Shown here: piece after piece, positions 1 to 5,254 of the stretch
How the letters are laid out: every line of letters begins with the position of its first letter
Numbering within the stretch: the stretch's first letter is position 1
Notes under the pieces: generated by a model
Databases searched by the model: none
What the model was told of the DNA's origin: nothing
The model's input: the letters and a program-made list of their open reading frames with translations, nothing else
Source: Bacillota bacterium
GTDB taxonomy: Bacteria > Bacillota > Clostridia > Oscillospirales > Oscillospiraceae
Direction: 5' to 3'
NCBI GenBank assembly: GCA_023402075.1
Contig: JAEXCS010000034.1
Coordinates: forward strand, 1-7,094
Length of the DNA stretch: 7,094 nucleotides
Position numbers and translations under genes: made by a program

Positions 1-450
1 AACAACCTTGTTCATGGCGTCGTATTTTCTACGGGCATCCGCAAGAATATTTCTCTGCGCTTGCAGGTCAACCTCGCCCCATGCGCCGGGGCTGCGGGCG
101 TTTTCAATTTGCATATCCGAAAGCTCCCGTTGTGCACGGTAAAGGGCCGTTTTATACTCGTTCAAGGTCTGCTGATTTCCGGTGCTCCGGGCACTTTGCC
201 CGGACTGATACAGCGCCCCCGCCGTGTCCATCAGATTCCCCGCCGTAGACTTCAACGCCCCGCTCACCGTGTCAGCGACGCGGCTTTGCTTTGATAAATC
301 ACGAATCAGCATTCGTGTCACAGGATCATTGGGGCGAGGGTCACTGTTTCGCATTTCTTCTTGAACAGACGCCGGCTTTTTCTTCGCGGTCGCTGTATCA
401 AATGAATATGTCTTTTCGCTATTATTAAATTTAATGTCAAGCTTTGCCAT
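1..450 (-). CDS. Helical phage protein, N-terminal part (putative virion-internal/ejection protein)
   Basis: The first 150 residues of a protein that starts at ATG 450-448 and is still open at the window edge. The start follows GGAGG with 5 bases of spacing, in the 12-base gap after the stop of the preceding gene. It opens MAKLDIKFNN, then has a charged Lys/Glu stretch (residues 23-36), an Ala/Gly/Ser/Thr segment at about 60-90 (VSGALKSTAGN, TAGALYQSGQ), and a Gln/Arg/Ala-rich, probably coiled-coil region from about 92 to 150 (TALYRAQRELSDM, LQAQRNILADARRKYD). There is no signal peptide or membrane segment. I do not recognise a named family. Being helical, Ala/Gln-rich and co-transcribed with the similar gene just upstream, it may be a second internal or ejection protein; that is inferred from composition and position. 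A tail or minor head protein is an alternative. The reading frame is certain, the function is not. Confidence 0.8.
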   Translation of the reverse strand, partial: MAKLDIKFNNSEKTYSFDTATAKKKPASVQEEMRNSDPRPNDPVTRMLIRDLSKQSRVADTVSGALKSTAGNLMDTAGALYQSGQSARSTGNQQTLNEYKTALYRAQRELSDMQIENARSPGAWGEVDLQAQRNILADARRKYDAMNKVV

Positions 451-462
451 ACGCCCCTCCGG

Positions 463-1764
463 TTATATTGAAATGCCGATTTCTGCGCAATACTTTCTGA
501 GGTCGGATTGCTGCTCGGCGTTCAGGTTGTCCCAATTCGCCGCGATATACGAAGCTGCGCTATCGTTTTTACCGGCGTTCTTATACGTGGTAATAGTCTG
601 CTTCAGCCCGTTGTAATTGGCGACATTCATTCCGCCGGTCGAACCGCCCGCGTTTAGTTTGTAGTTATACCACGCCTGATCTGCGCCCAGCGTGCCTGCG
701 GCTTTGACGGAATCTGCACCCCAGTATCCGTCTGCGGTAATGCCGTAGTAGTTTTGCAGCTGCTTGATTTGAGAGGTACTCAGGCCTCCGTTATCATACG
801 ACACCGCTTTATTTCTATCGTCATTGGATGATTTCTTAACCGACGTAGCCGATACGGTCCCTGTGGACTGCCCCTGCATCGCCGCCAACTTCATATTGAG
901 CGCGTCGGCAGAAGAGATTCCAGCGGCGGTCAGCGTGGATGCGTCCGGCATTACCCCTTGACTAAGCATGGACACTGCCAAATTATAGGCGTACTTCTGT
1001 GCGTCGCTCTGCTTGCTATAATCGAATTCCTGCTGCCACTGATTCTGATTATCTGCATACTGCTGCAATTGCGTCTGATACTGCGTTTCCCAGTTAGTCT
1101 GCGCTTGCTGCGCCGCCTGTGCCGCTACCTGCGCATCTGCTTGGCGCACATACTCCTGATAAAGCGCCTGCGCAAGCTGAGCATTGCCGCTGGCCTGCGC
1201 CTGATTGATGGCAGAATCGTACTGAGACTTTAATTTCTGTGCAGCCAGCGCGTTTTCGCTCAACGCATCCGCCTCACTGGTGCTGATGGCTGAAAGATTC
1301 TTTTGCAGCACCGCCGAGTTGGCAAGTGCGGCCTGACCGGACGTGCCAGTATTCAGCCCCCGGGATGCCGCATACTCGTTAAAAGACTGCTTCGCAATCT
1401 CGTTTTGTGCCGCAGCATCGTTTCGGGCAGCATAGTAGGTCTGCGGGATTTTAACCGCCTGCGCCGACAAGTCAGCCGTGTTCTGGTCATAAGTGCTTTT
1501 GAGCGCGGCCAGCTGCGACGCAGTATTTGCGGCGTACATATCTTTTAAATATTGGGAATAGTCGTTCCCGGAAGAAGACGACCCAGAATACTGCGTGCTG
1601 CTGGCCGACGAATTCCCGCCACCACTGGAACTCCCGGAAGAATTGCCGGAAGCACTGGAAGGACTCGACTTAGAAGACGAACCGGACGAGCCGCCTCCAA
1701 CCAAATCCCACCCGGGGGCATTTCCCCACTTCCCCTGATTGCTCGTATCCACTTTGTTTGCCAC
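463..1764 (-). CDS. Gly/Ser- and Ala/Gln-rich phage structural protein with peptidoglycan-binding-like motif (putative ejection protein)
   Basis: A 433-residue protein from GTG 1764-1762. An in-frame GTG three codons earlier (1773-1771) overlaps the ribosome binding site and is rejected as the start. The order is a short N-terminus (VDTSNQGKWGN), a Gly/Ser linker at about residues 23-66, and a long Ala/Gln/Ser/Tyr-rich region at about 67-260 that looks helical or coiled-coil, including SRGLNTGTSGQAALANSA. A short segment at about 260-300 follows (SMLSQGVMPD, AAGISSADAL). At about 330-358 is LQNYYGITADGYWGADS, which resembles the core of PG_binding_1 domains (LQ...G...DG.WG..S). A helical C-terminus closes it. 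There is one cysteine, near the end, and no signal peptide. Low-complexity, Ala/Gln-rich proteins of this kind are common among virion-internal proteins that cross the cell wall during DNA ejection. The assignment is inferred; a secreted or tail-associated wall-binding protein is possible. It follows the lysin gene across a terminator. Confidence 0.8.
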   Translation of the reverse strand: MANKVDTSNQGKWGNAPGWDLVGGGSSGSSSKSSPSSASGNSSGSSSGGGNSSASSTQYSGSSSSGNDYSQYLKDMYAANTASQLAALKSTYDQNTADLSAQAVKIPQTYYAARNDAAAQNEIAKQSFNEYAASRGLNTGTSGQAALANSAVLQKNLSAISTSEADALSENALAAQKLKSQYDSAINQAQASGNAQLAQALYQEYVRQADAQVAAQAAQQAQTNWETQYQTQLQQYADNQNQWQQEFDYSKQSDAQKYAYNLAVSMLSQGVMPDASTLTAAGISSADALNMKLAAMQGQSTGTVSATSVKKSSNDDRNKAVSYDNGGLSTSQIKQLQNYYGITADGYWGADSVKAAGTLGADQAWYNYKLNAGGSTGGMNVANYNGLKQTITTYKNAGKNDSAASYIAANWDNLNAEQQSDLRKYCAEIGISI

Positions 1765-1772
1765 CGTATTCA

Positions 1773-1779
1773 CCTCTCT
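1773..1779 (-). promoter_or_regulatory. Ribosome binding site that decides the start of the 433-residue gene
   Basis: On the minus strand AGAGAGG lies 8 bases before GTG 1764-1762, ideal spacing. The upstream in-frame GTG at 1773-1771 shares its first G with this site, so it cannot be the start. The site directly follows the T-run of the terminator at 1780-1785. Confidence 0.75.
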
Positions 1780-1811
1780 AAAAAATCAGGGCGGGGCAGC
1801 GCCCCGCCCTG
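1780..1811 (-). terminator. Intrinsic (Rho-independent) terminator after the lysin gene
   Basis: A perfect 11-base-pair stem, arms 1801-1811 and 1787-1797, with a 3-base loop at 1798-1800. The stem is almost all G and C (CAGGGCGGGGC). On the minus strand it is followed by one A and six Ts (1786-1780). It begins 12 bases after the stop codon of the M15 peptidase. The T-run is only on the side matching minus-strand transcription, so it is oriented to end the lysis transcript. It leaves no room for a separate promoter before the next gene, whose ribosome binding site touches the T-run. Confidence 0.92.
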
Positions 1812-1823
1812 TTCGGCTCCCGT

Positions 1824-2396
1824 TTAGACTTTTGCGGCCATTTTAATAATCAGCAGTTCCACGGCCCGCTTCGTCCAGTTCCCGGACTTCCAGCGGTCGG
1901 GACTGTCGATCACTCCGGCGCTCACCAGCTTGTCCACGGCCTTGTCCAGTTCCGACACCTTCGTATACCCCGGCCATCCCAGCACGGCCTTCTCCGTGCC
2001 GCTGCGGCTGTCCCAGCGCGTCCGGGCGCTCCGCACATCCACATGGGCGAAGGACTTATATACTCCGATGCCTCCGGCCCCTGGCTGCAAGAACTCCGCA
2101 TACTGCGCAATCGTCAACGGCGACACGCCCGCAATGGTGATGTCCGCCGCCATGCCCAAAAGGTGCTGGGATTTAGGAGCACCGCCGTTTTCGGCGTTCC
2201 ATGCAGCCGTGCGGTAGGCGCTGTTGATGGTGATAGGCTTCCCGAAACGGTCCCGGATTTTCTGGAGCAACGCCACCAGCTCCTCAGAGATCAGCACAGT
2301 ATCACTGCCATCGTGGCAGGCAAACTCCGCCACTTTGAAGTTTGCGGACAACTGCACGCCGCCGCTCGTTCTTTTGGAATAGTTTTTTACGCTCAT
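1824..2396 (-). CDS. Peptidase M15-family phage endolysin (D,D-carboxypeptidase/endopeptidase-like)
   Basis: A 190-residue enzyme that should cut peptide stems of peptidoglycan at the end of infection. The M15 zinc-site pattern is intact: NSAYR at residues 58-62, SQHLLGMAADI at 76-86 giving ligands His78 and Asp85, and FAHVDVR at 116-122 giving His118. It fits the Peptidase_M15_3 group (PF08291). Residues 146-190 form a separate helical tail (LDKAVDKLVSAGVID, then SPDRW), a type I recall from clostridial lytic enzymes and possibly wall-binding. There is no signal peptide, so it depends on the holin for export. The start is ATG 2396-2394, 7 bases after the upstream stop, with GGAG about 10 bases before it inside the end of the previous gene. 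A longer in-frame start at 2438 is rejected because it lies inside that gene and adds a non-conserved MSRSSGPERR stretch. It is the last gene before the terminator at 1780-1811. Confidence 0.93.
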   Translation of the reverse strand: MSVKNYSKRTSGGVQLSANFKVAEFACHDGSDTVLISEELVALLQKIRDRFGKPITINSAYRTAAWNAENGGAPKSQHLLGMAADITIAGVSPLTIAQYAEFLQPGAGGIGVYKSFAHVDVRSARTRWDSRSGTEKAVLGWPGYTKVSELDKAVDKLVSAGVIDSPDRWKSGNWTKRAVELLIIKMAAKV

Positions 2397-2403
2397 TTCC
2401 TCG

Positions 2404-2595
2404 TTACTCCGTCTTTCCGGCCCGCTTGATCGGCTCACCGGGGATCAGATTCCCGTCGACGATCACGCCGGGGCTGTCGCTGAACTTCACCGCGCTTTTT
2501 GCGTATCCGTCTGTGTCATAGGAATAGCGAAACCCGTTTTCCTCAACGGTTTTCCCCGCCCGGTCGGTTCTGCGCCTCATGTCAGGTTTTCTCAT
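2404..2595 (-). CDS. Small hypothetical protein between holin and endolysin
   Basis: A 63-residue protein from ATG 2595-2593, preceded by AAGGGGAG with 8 bases of spacing. The N-terminus is very basic (MRKPDMRRRTDRAGK). A middle part that looks like a small beta unit follows (NGFRYSYDTDGYAKSAVKF), and the protein ends acidic/basic (GEPIKRAGKTE). It has no membrane segment, signal peptide or cysteine. I do not recognise the family. Its place in the lysis cassette, with a strong ribosome binding site and a 7-base gap to the endolysin, suggests it is really translated and perhaps coupled to the lysin. A role in lysis is only inferred from position. Confidence 0.7.
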   Translation of the reverse strand: MRKPDMRRRTDRAGKTVEENGFRYSYDTDGYAKSAVKFSDSPGVIVDGNLIPGEPIKRAGKTE

Positions 2596-2651
2596 GTTGT
2601 GTACTCCCCTTCGTAAAATTATGATTTGCCGCGCCTGCGGCGGGACTACAA

Positions 2652-3125
2652 TTATTTATCCCCGGTCAGCTTGTCCCCCGCGCTGTCCACGGCCTTTTTC
2701 CCAGCATCCAGCGCAGACACCAGCCACCCCGGAACCGGCGCACCGAATGTCACGGCGTGCTCCGCAAGACTGCCCAGCTCCCCAATGATGTACCACACGA
2801 TTACCAGCGGCGCCAGCAGCACAGTATACTCAAATGGCAGCACCACTCCGGGAATATTGGCAACCACCAGACCAATCAGCCAGTCCGCCACCAGAGCGAC
2901 CACCACAATCACCACCTCGCCGCCCTTGTGCCACGCACCGGCCCGCAGCTTCGCGCTACTCCACTTTCCTTTCTTGAAAGCCGCCGCGCTGCCGATCAGC
3001 CAGTCCAGCAGCATCATGCCCACCCAGACCACCACCAGCCACCCGAACCATCCCCAAAAGGCCGTCAGCGCCGCCAGAATTGCGGCAAGCGCCGCCTTGG
3101 CATTAATTAATGCATTGTGTTCCAT
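2652..3125 (-). CDS. Phage holin, Holin_4 (toxin secretion/phage lysis) type
   Basis: A 157-residue membrane protein expected to open the cytoplasmic membrane so the lysin reaches the wall. It has a hydrophobic block at about residues 11-47 (AALAAILAALTAFWGWFGWL onward, one long or two short helices), then DWLIGSAAAFKKGKWSS at 41-57, the loop pattern typical of Holin_4 (PF05105). Further membrane segments lie at about 70-90 and 97-117. It ends with a soluble Lys/Asp-rich tail (KKAVDSAGDK). The segment IIGELGSLAEHAVTFGAPVP at 113-132 also fits the family. The start is ATG 3125-3123, with AGAGAGGA about 7 bases ahead. The frame stays open upstream to 3401, but that extension overlaps the preceding gene and has no supporting ribosome binding site. 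The next gene is 56 bases away; that gap holds only a weak 5-bp hairpin (2628-2641). Confidence 0.9.
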   Translation of the reverse strand: MEHNALINAKAALAAILAALTAFWGWFGWLVVVWVGMMLLDWLIGSAAAFKKGKWSSAKLRAGAWHKGGEVVIVVVALVADWLIGLVVANIPGVVLPFEYTVLLAPLVIVWYIIGELGSLAEHAVTFGAPVPGWLVSALDAGKKAVDSAGDKLTGDK

Positions 3126-3139
3126 TCTGCTATCCTCTC

Positions 3140-3583
3140 TTATTTCAAAAAGTATCGCGGTTTCTCCCCACCCCGGACGGCGTACCGCGTCCAGTCCAGC
3201 CCCACAATCACCGGCCCGCTCACAAGACACCACAGCGCCGTAAACTGCGGGCAGACCTGCCCCAGCAGGTTTCCCGGCATTTCGGAGTAGTCCCACACGC
3301 CCCAGCCCAGACAGAGGTTCAGGACGCACCCGGCAAGAAACTCCGCCGCCGTGATGGCGAGGCCGCATAAAATCGCTTGTGTCCAAATCGGACATCGCCA
3401 CGGCAGTTCTGCCCCCATCCGCTCCATCACAAAGCCCAGCAGCAGCGCCAGCACCAGCATGGTCCAGCTGATGCCTTCAGGATGGCCCCGCGCGGTCTTC
3501 CAGACCACTTCCATGAGAAAATACGTGGTCCCCACGAAGCACGCCAGCAGGCCGCTTAGAATCGCGTCCCCAGCCCTACGCAT
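3140..3583 (-). CDS. CmpB-like four-helix membrane protein (putative ABC-transporter type IV family) in the lysis cassette
   Basis: A 147-residue integral membrane protein with hydrophobic segments at about residues 7-27, 39-54, 66-92 and 113-131. TAAEFLAG (78-85), WDYS (97-100) and MPGNLLGQ (102-109) match the conserved core of the family called putative ABC-transporter type IV / ABC_trans_CmpB (PF06541), common in Firmicutes. The family name is historical; there is no ATP-binding partner here and transport is not shown. Its gene starts inside the end of the DUF4376-like gene (8-base overlap), with GGAGG 6 bases before ATG 3583-3581. It ends 14 bases before the holin start. That placement suggests a role with the holin (accessory holin, antiholin or membrane modulator), which is inference. 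Cysteines are frequent (six). Confidence 0.82.
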   Translation of the reverse strand: MRRAGDAILSGLLACFVGTTYFLMEVVWKTARGHPEGISWTMLVLALLLGFVMERMGAELPWRCPIWTQAILCGLAITAAEFLAGCVLNLCLGWGVWDYSEMPGNLLGQVCPQFTALWCLVSGPVIVGLDWTRYAVRGGEKPRYFLK

Positions 3584-4238
3584 TGCCGCCCTCCGCAGCG
3601 GCCAGCACCGCCGCCATATGCGCCGCCAAGTCCTCCGGCAGCTCCACCCCGTATGTAATGGCCTGCACGTCCGCCACCGCCTCGCAGCGCTTCACCCACG
3701 CCCGCAGGTGGTTGCAGTAGGTCTGGTGGCGCAGCACATGGCCGGTCGCCGCCTTTGCCATGATGGCGATATCCGCCGCCGGGTAGATTTCGCACAGCGC
3801 CCCGTCCAGATGGTAGGCATAGCCGCTGCCGCCCGCCAGAATCGCCGCCTGCGCCGTGCTGAGGTTGATCTGATCGGGCAGGGTGAGCGTGAGATGCCCC
3901 GCCGTGCCGTCTGAGAGCGTCACGCCGCACCCGGCGGTAATGGCCGCGTCACAGGCGGCGTTGATTTCCAAAAGCTTGTCCGCCTGCACCTCATCAAGAG
4001 ACGGCTCCACCGGCACTGCCGGGGCCGTGTTGCTCAAAATGATGGTGCTACCCTCAATGCGCGGGTGCTTCCAGTCTTCCACAGTGTCTTCTCGGATGCA
4101 CGCGCCGTCGTCGGCATAGAGCTTTACGGCGGTTCCCAGCGCCGCCGGGGCCTCCTCCAATTGGTATCGTACTTCGCCGGAACCGATGCTCTGGTCGAAC
4201 ACAGCGTAGCGCTTTGTGGTTTTGGTTGTGATGTACAT
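3576..4238 (-). CDS. DUF4376-like phage tail-fibre-associated protein
   Basis: A 220-residue soluble protein. Residues 1-70 look like a small beta domain (KRYAVFDQSIGSGEVRYQLE, then KLYADDGACIREDTVEDW). A Pro/Val-rich linker at 71-80 follows. Residues 82-200 are an Ala-rich, mostly helical domain resembling DUF4376 (PF14301), with landmarks KLLEINAACDAAITAG, LTLPDQINLSTAQAAILAGG, YAYHLDGALCEIYPAADI and YCNHLRAWV. Such proteins usually lie directly after tail-fibre genes in phages; a fibre assembly or chaperone role is inferred from that. It has no membrane segment. The start at ATG 4238-4236 has TAGGAGG 8 bases upstream. The region is very GC-rich on both 60-base samples I counted (40 of 60 each). 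Confidence 0.8.
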   Translation of the reverse strand: MYITTKTTKRYAVFDQSIGSGEVRYQLEEAPAALGTAVKLYADDGACIREDTVEDWKHPRIEGSTIILSNTAPAVPVEPSLDEVQADKLLEINAACDAAITAGCGVTLSDGTAGHLTLTLPDQINLSTAQAAILAGGSGYAYHLDGALCEIYPAADIAIMAKAATGHVLRHQTYCNHLRAWVKRCEAVADVQAITYGVELPEDLAAHMAAVLAAAEGGNA

Positions 4239-4246
4239 AGAAATTG

Positions 4247-4253
4247 CCTCCTA
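4247..4253 (-). promoter_or_regulatory. Ribosome binding site overlapping a stop codon, for the DUF4376-like gene
   Basis: TAGGAGG on the minus strand, 8 bases before ATG 4238-4236. Its TAG (4253-4251) is also the next stop in the fibre reading frame, 18 sense codons after the fibre's TGA. Ribosomes reading through the TGA, or translating a mini-frame there, would stop exactly on this site, as in translational coupling. The rest of the 69-base gap shows no promoter or terminator; its imperfect hairpin (CGCACC/GGTGCG arms) lacks a T-run. Confidence 0.6.
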
Positions 4254-4307
4254 ACTGATTGACATAAGATATCCCATCAGGCGCACCGCTTCGCCGGGGT
4301 GCGGCGC

Positions 4308-5243
4308 TCAGGTGCCGTAGATGTAGTTGTAAGTGTAATCGCCGCGATTTGTTCCAACCGCATAGTTCGTTCCCTTGCAATGCACGTTAAATCCTCCACT
4401 GGCAATGTCGATTGCGTCGCCATTTGGATTCGCGCAATTGGAATTATTAACTGCAAGTCCGCCGCAAGTTGCCGTAGCTGATAGGCCAACCATACCTGCC
4501 TTTGTGAAGATAAGCACCCACTTCGGCGTGACACCCAAACTAATGAAACGATTTTCTGCGTAATCCCCGGTGTACGTCCCATACCCGATCTGCCCGCCAA
4601 CCGGAGGATGGCCTGCCAAAATGCACTTGCCTTGCCCGGTTTCATTTCCTGTTCTAGTAATTTTGAATTGAAGTGGAAACGAAGTAGTCGGTGCGCTAGT
4701 CGCCCACAGTCTCACCGTGCCATTCATCGGTTCACCGGATTGCACCTTGCTCCACGCCTCGGCGTAGAGCTTGTTGGCGGCGTTGTCGCTCCCCGGCAGG
4801 ATATCAGCAATGGGATTATCCGTTGCCAGCATCCCCGGCACGCTTACATCCTTGTAATAATAAGCGCCCGATGCCGTCCAGCCGGTGGGGATCGTTGCCG
4901 TCAGGGTAGTTGTCACCGCCGCCCCGATCTGCTCCGGGGTCAGCGGGTCAGCTCCGCCAGTGGCGTGGCGAGATGCGTGAGCATTAATGTTTAGATTAAC
5001 ATCTGTGGAAAGCTTTTCCACGGTAATTGTTCCATCGGGAATTTGCCCCAAAATAAGGCCTTGCAGGTCCTCTCTGGAAGCAACTTCTTCCGTCAGTATT
5101 TCATTGATATACTGTTTGACCGCCTCGCCGCCCTCGTCGAATTTAGCCTTCAGCTCCGCCGAGGTCAGCCCGCCTACGTCGTTGGGTTCATCATCCAATG
5201 CCTGAATGATCTGCATATCCTTATCAAACTTGCTTAAAGCCAT
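4308..5243 (-). CDS. Tail fibre / receptor-binding protein
   Basis: A 311-residue virion protein expected to bind the host surface. Residues 1-60 are a charged helical attachment region (MALSKFDKDMQIIQALDD, then LTSAELKAKFDEGGEAVKQY). Next comes IPDGTITVEKLS at 68-79, a short trimeric shaft-type motif. HASRHATGGADPLTPEQIGA at 89-108 is the collar motif found in many phage fibres. A beta-rich domain at about 112-195 follows (VPGMLATDNPIADI, TVRLWATSAPT). The tip at about 215-311 has YGTYTGDYAENRFISLGVTP and ends GDYTYNYIYGT, like the GTYTG...LGF.P...Y.YIA pattern of fibre tips. All four cysteines lie in residues 207-289. The start has GAGGT 8 bases ahead, in the 11-base gap after the portal gene. 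Base composition drops sharply within the gene near 4680 (residue ~188), suggesting an exchanged tip. Confidence 0.88.
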   Translation of the reverse strand: MALSKFDKDMQIIQALDDEPNDVGGLTSAELKAKFDEGGEAVKQYINEILTEEVASREDLQGLILGQIPDGTITVEKLSTDVNLNINAHASRHATGGADPLTPEQIGAAVTTTLTATIPTGWTASGAYYYKDVSVPGMLATDNPIADILPGSDNAANKLYAEAWSKVQSGEPMNGTVRLWATSAPTTSFPLQFKITRTGNETGQGKCILAGHPPVGGQIGYGTYTGDYAENRFISLGVTPKWVLIFTKAGMVGLSATATCGGLAVNNSNCANPNGDAIDIASGGFNVHCKGTNYAVGTNRGDYTYNYIYGT

Positions 5244-5254
5244 ATCGCTTTACC

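Noticed and set aside
2397..2438. Earlier start for the M15 lysin at 2438
   Set aside because: It lies inside the preceding small gene and adds a low-quality basic stretch; ATG 2396 has GGAG at workable spacing and fits the family.
2628..2641. Hairpin in the gap after the holin gene (GCCGC/GCGGC, 4-base loop) as a terminator
   Set aside because: The stem is only 5 bp and is not followed by a T-run on either strand.
2626..3243. A 205-codon plus-strand frame opposite the holin
   Set aside because: Its Ser/Thr/Pro/Ala-rich translation is what a GC-rich membrane-protein gene gives when read backwards; the holin on the other strand explains the region.
3126..3401. N-terminal extension of the holin frame to an upstream ATG at 3401
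   Set aside because: It would overlap the CmpB-like gene by over 260 bases, has no ribosome binding site I could support, and the family start fits the ATG at 3125 with AGAGAGGA ahead.
3351..3914. A 187-codon plus-strand frame
   Set aside because: It runs opposite two supported minus-strand genes and is rich in Arg/His without domain-like features.
4308..4700. Diversity-generating retroelement variable region at the end of the fibre gene
   Set aside because: No template repeat or reverse transcriptase is present in the window, and the tip does not look like a C-type lectin fold.
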